DNA from: Delphinapterus leucas
Taxonomy: Eukaryota; Chordata; Mammalia; Artiodactyla; Monodontidae
DNA: 64,000 nt
Direction: 5' to 3'
Assembly (NCBI RefSeq): GCF_002288925.2
Contig: NW_022098076.1
Location: 81,179,362-81,243,361, forward strand
Shown: positions 10,521 through 22,445 of the stretch, piece by piece
Layout of the letters: each line of letters opens with the position of its first letter
Position numbering within the stretch: the stretch's first letter is position 1
Notes under the pieces: generated by a model
Told to the model about the DNA's origin: nothing
Seen by the model: only the letters and a program-made list of their open reading frames with translations
Database searches by the model: none
Translations under genes and position numbers: made by a program

Positions 10521-13500
10521 TTCTCAATCAGATTTATTATCTGATTACCTCTTCTACAAAATTAGTGTGTATTAACTCTAAAGGGTGCTATGTTTTTCCA
10601 TTCTCTGAAGAAAACCTTGATTAAACATATCCTGATCCCACTGATGTTAGCCCATGATTGTTTCACGTGTCAGGGTAGGTTCACTGCTGTAACCAACAAA
10701 TCCAGGAGTTCAGGGACTTAACATCATAGAAGTTTACTTCTGTCACACATGTTTACTTCTGTCCAGTGTGACTATTCCTGCTTGGTTGGCTTTCCTGACA
10801 GCCGTTTTTAGGTTCCTTCCATCTCATGGCTCTCTGCCTTCTCTGGTTCCTAGAGTATTTTCCTTTGGCTATAAACCGGGAAAGACAGAATGGAGGGTCA
10901 CACGTGGGAGTGTTTTAAGAGTCAGACCTGCAGTTGGGCATATGTTACTTGGACCCACATGCCACTGGTTCTGATTCCATTATGGATAAACCAAACTTCA
11001 AGAAGGGTGGGAAGTTAAGTCTAGCTGTAAACCCAGAAGGAAACAGGAAATGGCCTGGTAAGCAAACATCTGGTCTCTATCATATTTTCCAAGCAGTGCT
11101 TTGGTTTCATCCAGCACTGGCTCCTTGACTCAGAACTACATGTGAAGGTCTTACTTCATAGTTAGGTATAAACAAGGTTGAAATGACAAGCTTTAGCTGA
11201 ATGCAAGAAATGTCACATAATTCAATGACTCTTCTAGATCATTAGTCCCTTTTATTCACATTAGCCAAAAAATGTATTGCCCTTCTGTTCTCTCCTTTCA
11301 CCTAAAACACGTAAGATATTCTACCTCCAAAAATCAACAAGGCAACCTTGGTGATTCACTCTTTATCTGTATTTCAAGAGCAGCTCTTCTTTCTACTCCT
11401 ATAATGGCACCCTTCATCTAAAGTGCACTCAATATACTTCACTTGTATCATTTAAAAGGGTGAAAAACATGCTTGAATGTCATTAGGCTTTAATTTCATA
11501 CGAGGAAACAAGCTCATCAAATACTTTCATGAGGTAACACCTTTGATCAAGGCAAGATTTAATTAAGTGAATGATTAGCACTGGGACCTGATTAAAACAT
11601 AAATGTCAATGTAATGATTATTCTTTCCTCTTCTGTATAATGAGTGGCTCAGACTAGCTCACTTCCATGATCCCATCTGATTCTGACATTCCATCCATTC
11701 CAAAGAGCAAGTTCATGAACCTTGTCAGTGGTACATTCAGGACAAGCGTGAAGGCTCCCAATCCCTAGTCCATTTTGATGCTCTAAACATCATCATGACA
11801 CTGTCTTATGCCTCAGAACATCCCTGCCAGAGAGAAAACCCACTTGCTTGCTCTGAGACTGATGGATGAAAATCATATACAGAAGTTTAAAAAATGATAA
11901 GCAATTATTTCTCATCGATTCAAAAGTTCACAAGAGTTGACCTTATATTTGAATAGCATTTGGATGGCTGCCTCAGAAAAATTCCTAAATTCAGCAACTA
12001 TGCTCATACGATTTTGAATACAGAAAGCACAGAGAACTGATAGGACGTAAATAAAATATACACACATGTAACACTTCCAGATGAGTTAGTCCGATTTTTA
12101 CTTTATGATTTATCATTCTTGAGCTTCTTTGTGTGTAGGTAAAAAATTTTAATTTTCTTCCAACTTAATTTGCTCTCTGCTCTTACATTTTTAACGAAGT
12201 GTTCAACTAATAGCGGAAGTATGTACACATCATTTTCTTTACAACTATTACTATCATAAGATTAGACATTTTAAGTAGAACATAATTGATTTTGTCCATT
12301 TTTCTTATTATGTGCCTTGGTTTATTCACTCATCCATCCATCGTTTCAGTTTTAGCTTTTAATATAATTAACCAAATTCTGACCCAATAAAAGAGCATTA
12401 AAATTGGGCTTCAAGAAATAAAAAGGCTTATTTCTAAAAACAGGAAAATATAATCAATCCTTTAAATACAGATTCTCCAAAATTATTTAATCCTACATAA
12501 ATGAAGGTAATGTTTATAATTTAAGACATTTTTAGAAGTTTATTAAAGGTAAATTAATATTTTAATACTTCCAACACTGACTGCATTCATTTTCAAAATA
12601 TTTTTATAATTTTAAAATTTATTTTTGTACCACTCTTAAAAACAAATTATTTTTTAAACAATTTTCGACCATAAACCCCTTACAAGTCCGTTAGTTTTTT
12701 TTCTTCACATTTATATAGTCTCGAATTTTAGATATTTTTCCGCTGTAGCGGAAAAATTTTATTAAAACTGGAGCCTTCACAAATTCAACAGATTTCTCTC
12801 CCTCCAAAAAACAGTATGAAAGAGAGTTTGAAATCACTACTAAAGCAGTGTGAGGATTATCTCACGTTTGGAACCAGGTGTTCTCATAATTTTTGCTCTT
12901 CTTCAGTCTAAATGTCTTATTTACTTCAAAATATTATCAAGTAAACTATGCTGGCGTCTTTCTACTAAACATCCACTTTACACAAGATTAACATTTTAAA
13001 CATGCGCAAGTGTAAAATAAGAAGCAAAGTTCTCTTATAAATTATAGCAATATCAGGTATAGCTCAGTTATAAGATCATGCTAACAACAGCAAAAGCCCA
13101 CATTAACTCACACAATTGCATAAATGCTCTCTTTACCACCCTCCATGGAAACACTCGCTATTTTCCAAAGGAATGAGTAAAAATTACCACTTTGGAATAA
13201 TACTATTAGTTAAACAAAGGACATGTCAACCACATGAAAACAACTCTATCTAATCTGGAAGACGGTTAAGTCTACCCTTGTTAGGAACTATGCTGTTAAG
13301 CCCTGAAGGGAAATGCTTAGAACATTCAATAAGGATTAAAAAAAAAAAAAATTTAATGACCCTCCCTTCACAAATTATTGAAAGAGTCATTGGCTTGCTT
13401 ACTCACATTCCAGAGCATCTAGTGAACTTAATTTAAAATTGCAGGGACCATGTGAAAAAAATATATGAACACTTACCAATAAAGTTTATTGATTAAAACT

Positions 13501-13666
13501 TAGAAAAGTAAAGTTAAAGACAGTTCTGAGTGATATTTCATGGGTATTATAATACAAATCCTAAAGAAGAATTACTAGCTGTAGAAGAACAACATCTGTT
13601 GTATGTTTGATGAAAATGCTTTATACTATTTCAGAAGACTTGATATGGGAAAAACTTTGAATTAAC
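10521..13666. other. AT-rich intergenic DNA, few recognisable repeats
   Basis: 10640-11110 looks like an ancient interspersed repeat that I could not assign. From about 11.2 to 13.6 kb the DNA is AT-rich and repeat-poor. It holds a small palindrome at 12734-12757 and a 13-A run near 13338. No open frame of note is present. Because AP1S3 is transcribed leftward from the right, part of this stretch could be distal 3' UTR or 3' regulatory DNA, but nothing here proves it. Confidence 0.4.
12734..12757. repeat. Palindrome, 11-bp arms
   Basis: 'atttttccgct' (12734-12744) and 'agcggaaaaat' (12747-12757) are exact reverse complements around GT. The Cs, Gs and two CpGs stand out in AT-rich surroundings. 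Confidence 0.9.
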
Positions 13667-13676
13667 AATTCACTTG

Positions 13677-14027
13677 GGCTTCGCTGGTAGTGCAGTGGTT
13701 AAGAATCCTCCCGCCAATGCAGGAGACACAGGTTCGAGCACTGGTCCGGGAAGATCCCACATGCCGCGGAGCAACTAAGCCCGTGTGCCACAATTAATGA
13801 GCCTGCACTCTAGAGCCCGCAAACCACAATTACTGAGGCTGCATGCCACAGCTACTTAAGCCCACACGCCTAGAGCCTGTGCTCAGCAACAAGAGAAGCC
13901 ACCGCAATGAGAAGCCCACGCACCGCAACAAAGAGTAGCCCCCACTCTCCACAACTAGAGAAAGCCTGAGCGCAGTAACGAAGATCCAATGCAGCCAAAA
14001 ATAAATAAAATAAATAAATTTTTTTAA
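13677..14027 (+). mobile_element. CHR-2-type SINE, full length
   Basis: Sense copy from 'ggcttcgctggtagtgcag' to an AAATAAAT tail. The 10-mer 'aattcacttg' occurs exactly at 13667-13676 and 14028-14037. Many CpG sites have decayed to TG/CA, so it is older than the CHR-1 copies. Confidence 0.95.
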
Positions 14028-14250
14028 AATTCACTTGAGTTATCATAAGAAATGTCAACTTTACATTTGTTAATGAAAGAAAAGGAGTTAGTAGATTTAA
14101 AGGGTGGTTGAGTCATTAACTACATGTAAAGAGATCAGATTATCAAAATGTGGGTGAATGGTGAGAAAAAAGCCAGTAGGAGCAAAACAATAAATTCTCT
14201 TCTCTCATTTGCTGTCAAGTTCCACCTTGATAGGTAATTGCCTAGAAAAT

Positions 14251-14498
14251 GAACAGTTTATATTAGAAGGGCTTCACCAAGAATTATGGGTAGCAATTTC
14301 AAGCATAAAATCTGATTTAAAAAAAAATTATATTCATAAAAGCATGCTCAAGTTCCTCAATAAAAAACTAAAAAATGAAGAGGTTATATTAGAAGGACGT
14401 CAACAAGAATTATGGATAGCAATTTCAAGCATAAAATCTGATTTAAAAAAATTATATTCATAAAAACACGCTGAAGTTCCTCAATAAAAAACTTAAAA
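14251..14498 (+). repeat. Tandem duplication, two units of about 125 bp
   Basis: Two adjacent units (about 14251-14376 and 14377-14498) share long identical stretches, such as 'agcaatttcaagcataaaat' and 'gttcctcaataaaaaact'. The offset changes from 126 to 124 bases because the A-run differs in length. The duplicated block happens to stay open in one frame (14209-14463), giving two similar peptides. I see no splice sites or known domain, so I do not call a gene. Confidence 0.9.
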
Positions 14499-15707
14499 AA
14501 ATTTTATTTGGAAGTTTTTATACAAGTTTAATATTTATTATCTTTCCTTTCCCTTGGTGGTTTTATTACAATTATATGATATAAAGAAAACATAATGACA
14601 ATTATGACATAAAGAAAACACAATGATTATTTTCACCGAAGTCCATGTAAGATGTCCCCCAAATCCCTCAAATTTATCCCAGAGTGCCATATCATTATGT
14701 TCACACCCTATGTGTGCTGCTGACATAAAGTCTGAGGAGCCCCCGCTATAACTAGACAGTGTCTAATATGGAATTCCCCAGAATATGTGGAGTACATTTG
14801 AATGAGATTCAATCAATACCTTCATCCAAAAATGGTGGAGAGCTTCAAAAGAACCAGAAAAACTTACATCAATTTACATAAAGTTTATCTTTATACAATG
14901 TTTTTTAAAATAAAGAGTTCTGCCATATTAAAAAAAAAAAAGCTAAAGCACAAAATCAAAGATCTAAAGTAAACAAAGTGATAAAAATGACAAACTTCAA
15001 TCTGATGCCCTAATTGTAAATATATGATTATTTTGAGGAAATATTAGATATTAAAAGCCCCATAATTACTTCATATACTAACCTGAAGTTTTTCCTTTTA
15101 ATAATGGTTATATTTTGGAGTTGGTCAATTTTTCCTCATATTCTCCCACTCTTGTCTTGCCATCTTTCCCTAAATATGTCCGGCACGATGAATCAAAGAG
15201 GACATTTTCCCCTCTTGTTGGATTCTCCAACAGCAAGCACACTCTTCTCTTAGGAAGAATACTAGAAGGTCCCTAACCACTGCAACATGATGACATTTGA
15301 CCTCAAAACTAACGTTGAAAATGCACAGGTAAGACATCAAAAGCAGGGCACCAGACAGAACAGTACAAGCTATTTCCCTAGAATGTCTGATCACTTCTAC
15401 CACTGGTTATATAGAACTCTCCAGGAAGCATGAATGCGACATAGTCACAATAATAAGTCAGCAGCAAATATTTTCTTTGGGAGATGAGGAAAGAAAAAGG
15501 AGGCAAGGCACCTACTATATAGGTTGCAATAATATTAAATGCTCCAAGTAAGCCTAATAGACAATGTCTTCAAATATATTAGATATACATGAAAACATAC
15601 TGGAAACAAAAATCTCTCAAGCAACTAAGGGTGCTTGTAACATAGAAGATTATTAAAATAGTAGTATTAATAAGTAGTATTGCTACTGTTATTCATCTTT
15701 ATTATAC
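14499..15707. other. Flanking DNA or distal AP1S3 3' UTR
   Basis: AT-rich sequence without recognisable transposons. On the minus strand a possible AATAAA lies at 14534-14539. Whether AP1S3 transcripts reach this far cannot be read from sequence alone. Confidence 0.3.
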
Positions 15708-16490
15708 TATTTTTATAGTAAGGGAAGTTATAGACACTTTTTCAGATGTCTCAACACCTTAATAAATACATAGAGTTTGTACAAAACACAACCTTATTGG
15801 AATGCCCCTTATATTCAATTAAAAGGTAAAATTAAAACCTCAGCCTAGATAGCAGCTTCCAAGGCATCAAAACCACTTAAGGCCTATACTATCTTTGGTT
15901 GTTGTCCTTAATTCCAGCCCTGAAAAATTAATGAATTCAGGACATTAAAATCAGATACACTGTATCTGGACTGAAATTACAGTATTAAGTGTATTTAAAA
16001 TGTCTAACATCATGTATGAACTCTGAATATTAACATAATTTTGAATCATTATACAATTAAAAAAGCTAAACATTTAGAAAAAGTATTATTGATATAAGAT
16101 ATACTTTACATTCAAAATCATGGATTATGACAATATAGTTTACACCCTGTCAGTAGAGGACCAAATGCAACAAAACACATTGCAATAAATGTATTTAAAT
16201 TAGCTCAAAAATATGACATGGAGCTAAAACACTGCAAACAAACATTCAGCCTATTGAGCAATGAAGCAGTTGTTTTAACATCCAAGTAGTCATATACAGT
16301 ATAATACAGACATGAATAATGATAAATATATTATGTTAAACAACTTTAATTTTTGCTAATTAACAGAAAAATCCCTTTTAAGTTATTTTTGGCATGGCGC
16401 CAGAGGCTCTGTCAAATAACTGGATGCAAGGCACTGCTTATTTACAGGTTCACAACATGTAGCACTTGGAGTCTTCAAGTAGATGCATGG
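15708..16490 (-). other. AP1S3: AP1S3 3' UTR, extent unresolved
   Basis: This lies directly downstream (leftward) of the AP1S3 stop codon. On the minus strand there is an ATTAAA at 16345-16350 (about 140 bases after the stop) and an AATAAA at 15708-15713 (about 780 bases after it). Either could be a polyadenylation signal. I set the entry at the canonical hexamer, but longer forms are possible. Confidence 0.35.
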
Positions 16491-16526
16491 TTAAAACGTA
16501 GGCTTGTTCATGTATTCTTCCATTGT
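16491..16526 (-). CDS. AP1S3: AP1S3 exon 5, coding part (residues 144-154 and stop)
   Basis: On the minus strand 'ctctttcag' (acceptor AG at 16528-16527) precedes ACA ATG GAA, giving T-M-E-E-Y-M-N-K-P-T-F and a TAA at 16493-16491. This short tail is characteristic of sigma-1C. Sigma-1A and sigma-1B instead end in an '...EEMGLA' or '...EEIGLT' type tail. It is too short to be found as an open frame. It was found by searching for the expected C-terminus after the exon 4 junction. The phase is 0 at the junction with exon 4. The 3' UTR follows directly. Confidence 0.93.
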   Translation of the reverse strand, partial: TMEEYMNKPTF

Positions 16527-16640
16527 CTGAAAGAGAACCATATATAAGAGCAATTTTCCCTTAAACCACATCCTTTAGCAGACTGAAAATTCTTCATTCT
16601 CTTACTCATTTATTTTGCCATTAGAAGAAAGAAGTTTTTG

Positions 16641-16767
16641 TTTTTGTTTTTGTTTTGGCTGCACCACACAGCTTGTGGGATCTTAGTTCTCTGACCAGGG
16701 ATTGAACCCAGGCCCACAGCAGTAAAAGTCCAGAGTCCTAACCACTGGACCACCAGGGAATTCCCGA
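16641..16767 (-). mobile_element. CHR-type SINE, short form, intron 4
   Basis: The reverse copy has a TTTTTG tail tract at left and head at right. The 13-mer 'aaagaagtttttg' flanks it exactly at 16628-16640 and 16768-16780. It lies about 115 bases upstream of the exon 5 acceptor of AP1S3, in the same orientation as the gene. Confidence 0.9.
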
Positions 16768-16780
16768 AAAGAAGTTTTTG

Positions 16781-17980
16781 AAGTGTACATGGTCATAAGT
16801 CTTTGCATTCTAATCAAGAAAGGTGGTTCAAAGTTTGAGTATAATTTGTATACACATCCATATGGCTGGAATTAAATAACTTTCAACAGAGAAATGGCTA
16901 AACTTGACCATAAAAGGAATGTCTGATAAGAGAAATGCTAAAGCAACAGCTGCGAAGCTATCACTGTTGACTTCAGAAAAATGTGCCCGCTAAAATAACC
17001 ATGAGGACTACCTTAGAGAAATTTGAATTGTATTTGTATAACGTATGTATCATTACATACATACATAACATATGTATCATTACAGATACAGAACATCTTA
17101 TTGCCAAGACATAAGGGATAAACAGACCATAATTCTTAATAATTTCTTTCATGTAGTTTGAAAAGGCTTTCCTCCAAAGTACATAAATTATGTTTCTTCA
17201 TCCTCCTCATAACTTACCAAGTTTGCTAACATGCCACAAGGCCCTAATTTTTTCCCAGTACTTTAAAAAAATGTTTAAATGGATTCACAACCACAGGCAG
17301 AGTTCAAAGTTACAGTCATGTTGCAAGCCCTTTATTATGCATGATGGATGGACTTCCTCTTCTACCCTCTCCTGTTATAAACATATGTTTGTGTAACGAG
17401 GCCCCTGGGTTGAATCAATCAGGGAGCTCAAGGGGCCAGCCTTTGGTAACACCCCTACCTCTTACACGGAAGTCACAGCGCAACCAGCAATGCTTAACCT
17501 GTTCTTAAGCTTGAACCCCAGGAGATGTGATTCACGTGCACCTGCCAGGGAAGACATCGACCAGCGTTGCCCAAAGAGACCGAGACCATGGCTAAGCAAG
17601 ACTGCTCAAAAGATACTAGGGTTAGAAATCAGGTTTTCTGACTGTGTTCACCTGCTCTACTTAGAACTCCAGTCTTCCTCTGCTGAAAATACTTGTGGTC
17701 CATTATCCACGCTTTCTTATAAAGCTCTTACACCTCCTGGATGAGCACTGGCCAAGAGAAGCCCACACCTTAAGACCTCTGCCCTGTCTCTCCTCTTACA
17801 GATACTGCCCATGTCTGTCAACTTGGCAGGGGTATCACATTGGCCAGGGGCCCATGACTATTTCTTGGTACCTAGACTTTAGCCCATTTAAAAGAGTATA
17901 CAAAATTACAAATATAAAATTGGGTATAAATTTACTTAGAATGAGAAAAAAATGAGAGTAGATTACAAATTTTTTTTTTT
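16781..17980 (-). other. AP1S3 intron 4, unclassified part
   Basis: No exon or clear transposon is visible. 17035-17090 holds short ACATAC/TATG repeats. Plus-strand frames at 17490-17955 have no recognisable product or splice signals. Confidence 0.4.
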
Positions 17981-17993
17981 AATTACAAATATC

Positions 17994-18202
17994 GGGGCTT
18001 CCCTGGTGGCGCAGTGGTTGAGAGTCCGCCTGCCGATGCAAGGGACACGGGTTCGTGCCCCGGTCCGGGAAGATCCCACGTGCCGCGGAGCGGCTGGGCC
18101 CGTGAGCCATGGCCGCTGAGCCTGCGCGTCCGGAGCCTGTGCTCCGCAACAGGAGAGGCCACAACAGTGAGAGGCCCGCGTACCGCAAAAAAAAAAAAAA
18201 AA
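17994..18202 (+). mobile_element. CHR-1 SINE, young, intron 4
   Basis: About 190 bp plus A-tail, in the internally shortened form that joins 'gggcccgtgagccatgg' to 'gagcctgcgcgtccggag'. Exact 13-mer duplications 'aattacaaatatc' lie at 17981-17993 and 18203-18215. CpG sites are largely intact, so insertion is recent. It is antisense to AP1S3. Confidence 0.96.
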
Positions 18203-18215
18203 AATTACAAATATC

Positions 18216-21034
18216 ACAAAATCCAGAACAATAGCAGAGTGGGTTTCATTCACTAAGTGCCTGACACACTTCTGTAATATCTTACATATTCATTAGATGG
18301 CCACAAATTCTTTGCAGCTGAGCTATCTTACCTTTGCAAATTTGACCATATGAGCCTGCAGGCTTAGAAGGGGTCTGGGCCAGGAAAGGTCCTGGAGTTG
18401 TCACTTCACTGGCTTCACAGTTCATTGGTCTCTAGCTATTGGCACTGCTTCACACCACCGGATAAGTCTATCTGCCTGAGACTGCGCTGGCTGCCCTTTC
18501 TGAGCTGTGCTGTTACGTAGAGTTACATGAGCCAATGACATATGCGGTTGGTACTTTCTTGGGCTTGCCCCTTTAAAGGTTGGAACAGACATTTAAGGCC
18601 GGCACAAACTTAAAGATCTCTGCCCTAGCCTTTCACAAGAGGACTAGGGTATCTTGGGACCCCAGTTATCTATCCAGCACAGCAGTGTTTCTTGTGCATT
18701 CAGCACTATGCATGCTACGAGTTTTTATTGCATTATGGTTTAACCTGGTTAAACCATAATGCAATAGCTGTTTAACATGGTTTGTGCTTTTAAGGGGGAC
18801 AGTATTGGGGTGCACCTAGCCGGTTCTCAGGAATCCGCACATACACATATGAGGTATCCCATTGCTTGATCTAATGAGGTACCATTTGACCCTCCCTTCT
18901 TAACTTGCTTTCTTATTCTGTGGTCGGAACATCTTCTGTTTGTCGCCCCCACTGGTGATCCCAAGAATTGCAACCTCTGTATTTAAGGATCACTACCTTA
19001 TTTCAGAGTTCCTTTTTCCTTCTAATCATTTTTGCACCATTGTCCACAGGTACCTTCAAAATAAGGTACCTCTTAAAGTCATCCCCAACCAATTAAACTG
19101 TTCCTTTCTTTCCATATTATCAACATCTAGCCCCGGGACACTCAGAATAAGCTCTGCGCATTTAGGGCTTTAAGACTACGTATCTTCTTACTAAAAATGT
19201 AGAGACAGTTTTTTTATTCTAAAAAACTTTTATTGGGTAGAGGTCAGGGAAGAGTTCAGGGCCTACTCTGAGATTTTCAGTTGTGCTAAAAGTAAAAGCA
19301 ATATTACAAAGGCTTCCCTTAAACTTAAGCAACTAAGTTTGTATTCAATACAAATACGTGCTCAGGTCCAAAGGACAGGGAAAAAAGAAAGCAATAATTT
19401 TTTCTCTTTATGCAATTATATTACTTGTGCCTATTCATATGCTCAACTGCTCTGACCAGATACACAAAGCAAACCATATATACAAAGTCAAGTTTTCAAC
19501 CAGCTCCCCAGATGTTCATTGACTTAGCTGAAGTACCAGATCCCAAGAGAACACTGGTAACACTGTTTCTATTTGGCAGGTGTTGTGAATTCAGTGAAAG
19601 ATTTAGAGGGCAGTCATGATGCTGCCTGCTCACTATGGGGACACGGCAGCTAAATGGAGGGTCCCCTGAGACCCACCTAACAAGACCTTCCACTCAATCA
19701 CCAGGGACACCAGGGAATGACCAATTAATGTTTAATTGTGAAAGGCCTCTCTCTTGAAATAGCAGGCAATACCTGCTTCCCAGATTTAAATGGAACTAGA
19801 AGCACCAGATAACCCGCAAGCCCTTTAAAATTCTACTTCCTACAGAGGGGAAATTCAAAATAACCCAGGTGTATCTTGGCCCTAATTCAAGGAGCTTTAA
19901 TTACTGAAGTGCCCAAGACCCTGTTCAATGTCTGTTTCTCCTATAACGTGATTCCACAGTAAGGACCCTGAGGATAGAATTATAAATAACCCGCTGGCAT
20001 ATTTTAAGAATGGTAATGTAGAATTTCCAAACCACTGATTTCTCAAGTACCTTGTAAAATTCCCTTCCTGTGTCATTTGGAGACAGCCAAGTGAACATCA
20101 GAAAGTTTAAATGCATTTTTTTGAGGTGACAACGCACCTAGAAATAAATGCATCAGCTTCCTAACAGGCAAGCACAGAGGCTCAGGGGTACCCTGTATCT
20201 TTCTCGGTATCCATTCACCTGAGGACTGGTTCCCTAGATGGGCAGGAGCTAGTAATCAGCTCAAAGATGTGCCAAAACTGTTGCTTGGAAGTCATGTCTA
20301 ATGTTTTAATCACTGAAGCAGGCTCTTATTTCCAAACAGCAGCAAGAATGGCTTTAATGCCAATTTTTAAAAGACACTTGATAATGCTCTGGAATCTTCT
20401 GACCAGCTATCATGAAAATAGAAAGATAGATTCAATGATGCTGTGAGAAGAAGAACCTAGAGGTGGCAGAGCTGGGGTAGAAACCGGGTCCGCAAAGGCA
20501 TGCTTGAGCAGGGGCTGGTCAGATCATCTCATTTGGGAGGGCAAAGTTCAGTGGGGTGAAGCGCCCTTTCTCACAGTGCCCACGGGAGGACTGAAGGGGT
20601 TAATGTAGGTACGTTCCGATATTAGGGACAATGCAAATCTGTACTGTATCTACAAGAAAAGCCCCAGTGTATTTTATATAAGTATCACAGAGTCAGGAAC
20701 ATGACCAAAATGGCTGCTGCAGGGCCCATTTATCCCTTGACAAGCAAACCACAGAATTCCCAATTTATTTATGCAAATAAGAGCACACATACAGCCTCCC
20801 AGGAAGGTAGGAAACTTTAATTAATATGATGATCGCCATCTTCAATAATAAAGCTCTAGTATCCCTGGCAAGTAAAATAATGATGTACTGCTATTCTCCT
20901 TTCCCAGGGCAGCACAGATATTTTAATGAAAGGCTTTTTATACCTCCCATAAAATTATTCTTGAAAAGAATAGCACCAAGTATGTAATCCCTTTTCGATA
21001 GTGTGGTATCCTCACTGAAAAGCTCAGACATGAA
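18216..21034 (-). other. AP1S3 intron 4, mostly non-repetitive
   Basis: This holds a perfect 20-bp-arm hairpin at 18726-18766 (separate entry). Otherwise I see no clear transposon and no conserved coding frame. Confidence 0.4.
18726..18766. repeat. Perfect inverted repeat (20-bp arms, 1-base centre)
   Basis: Arms 18726-18745 and 18747-18766 are exact reverse complements around a single T at 18746. A partial third copy of its core ('gtttaacatggttt') follows at about 18770. It lies outside any recognised transposon. Confidence 0.95.
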
Positions 21035-21570
21035 GAGCAAAGACTCTGGAGCCCAATTACCTGGGTTCAAATCTCTATTCCATGCTTACTAGCTGTGTGA
21101 CGTTGAGCAGTCATTAAACCTCTCTGTGTCTTAGTTTACTCATCTTTAAAATGAGGGTAACAATATACCTACCTCTTAGAGTTGCTGTGATAATTAAATA
21201 AGTTAATACACGTAACTTACTTAGAAACTGCACCCTGGGACTTTGCCAGTGGTCCAGTGGTAAAGAATCCTTCCAATGCAGGGGACTCGGGTTTGATCCC
21301 TGGTCGAGGAACTAAGATCCCACATGCCACGGGGCAACTAAGCCTGTGCGCCACAACTACCGGGCCTGCGCATCTGAATTAGAGCCCGCGTGCTGCAAAC
21401 TACAGAGCCCATGCGCTCTGGAGCGCACGTGCCACAACGAAAGATCCCACATGCTGCAACTAAGATCCAATGCAGCCGAAAATTTTAAAAATAAAATAAA
21501 AATTAGAAAATAAAGAATTTACCTTAAAAATAAAAACTGTACCCAGCACAGAGTAAACACCAGTAAGTGT
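21035..21570 (+). mobile_element. MIR SINE, split by a CHR SINE
   Basis: Text such as 'ctagctgtgtgacgttgagc' and 'tcatctttaaaatgaggg' is the MIR core and its 3' part. The element is interrupted at about 21236-21533 by a CHR insertion and resumes with 'agcacagagtaaacac'. The right end lies only about 85 bases from the AP1S3 exon 4 donor side. Confidence 0.8.
21236..21533 (+). mobile_element. CHR-2-type SINE nested in MIR
   Basis: Sense copy from 'tgggactttgccagtggtcc' to an A/T-rich tail. The near-identical 11-mers 'aaactgcaccc' and 'aaactgtaccc' flank it (21225-21235 and about 21534-21544), one substitution apart. It is diverged from the other copies. Confidence 0.85.
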
Positions 21571-21653
21571 CGGTCAATCTATCACCACTACCACCATCGC
21601 CATCACAGCACCACCATCATCTTTTCCCAGGGCATGAGAAACTGTGTACTGAC

Positions 21654-21791
21654 CTCCTGTAACATATCAGAATCCTCAATGGCTTTAACAGCAGATTTCT
21701 TGGATGTTTCCTGAATTTCTCCACCGATTATAAACTCATCCAGGATAAAATAAGCCTTTTCAAAATTAAAGATAATATCTAGCTCGCAGAC
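21654..21791 (-). CDS. AP1S3: AP1S3 exon 4 (residues 98-143)
   Basis: On the minus strand 'tcttaccag' precedes GTC TGC GAG and the exon runs 138 bases to CAG GAG, then donor GTCAGT. It encodes V98 to E143, including '[19 protein letters not shown]', one of the most conserved stretches of sigma-adaptins, and '[12 protein letters not shown]'. V98 corresponds to the sigma-2 residue that, with V88, lines the pocket for the [DE]xxxL[LI] sorting motif; its presence suggests dileucine cargo binding is kept. Compared with my memory of the human protein there is a serine in place of isoleucine after TSKK. The donor is weaker than consensus, and reading through it adds 16 residues before a stop. Confidence 0.97.
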
Positions 21792-22247
21792 CTGGTAAGA
21801 CAAAAATGAATATTTTGATAAACTTGCAGTAGTATTAGGGGAAACATGGGCCAGTGATTCAAGCTTTTCAACAGTGACACCCATGTGGCACACTAAAGAT
21901 AAAAATATCAGATGGTATTTTAAAGCCAGAAAAATAGAACCATGGAAATCCAGGCCCTGAATAAAAGTAAAACCACATTCTAGTAAAGCTGAGCATGTCC
22001 TTAGATAATATTGTTTAATGTCACAACAGGAAATTTGAGACTCAGTCCAGGAGTGAAGCTGCCCAGCTCACCTCTCCATCCGCACAGATAAAAGCTGAGC
22101 CACCACTGCCTTTCAGGCACGAGGGCAGTGCCTCGTTGCTCTGGCCCTCTGGTCTGTAAATTTGGCTCCTAGCTTTAGAACTCTCAGAAGCTCATTCTTC
22201 AGAGGCAAATTAGCTCAATTGTGTTAATTTTTCTCAAAATTATGTCC

Positions 22248-22445
22248 CAGGCCCGTGCTTCTCAAACTACAGAGTATATCCCAATCACCCAGAAAGCTCA
22301 TTGAAACACACACTACTGGGCCCTACCCTGGAGTTTCCGATTCAGTAGGTGTGGGTAAAGCCCGACAGTTTGAACTTCTCATGGGTTCCCCGGTGATGCT
22401 AATGATGCTGGTGTGGGGACCACACGTCGAGAACCGCTACCACTG
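22248..22445 (+). mobile_element. MER5A-type hAT DNA transposon, intron 3
   Basis: The ends 'cag...gtgcttctcaaac' and 'gagaaccgctaccactg' match the terminal inverted repeats of MER5A, and the middle has 'ccctggagtttccgattcag'. It is about 198 bp and non-autonomous. No clean 8-bp target duplication remains. The open frame across it (22255-22494) is not a gene. Confidence 0.75.

Noticed and set aside
14209..14463. 84-codon frame with internal repeat
   Set aside because: Explained by a tandem DNA duplication; no coding signature apart from being open.
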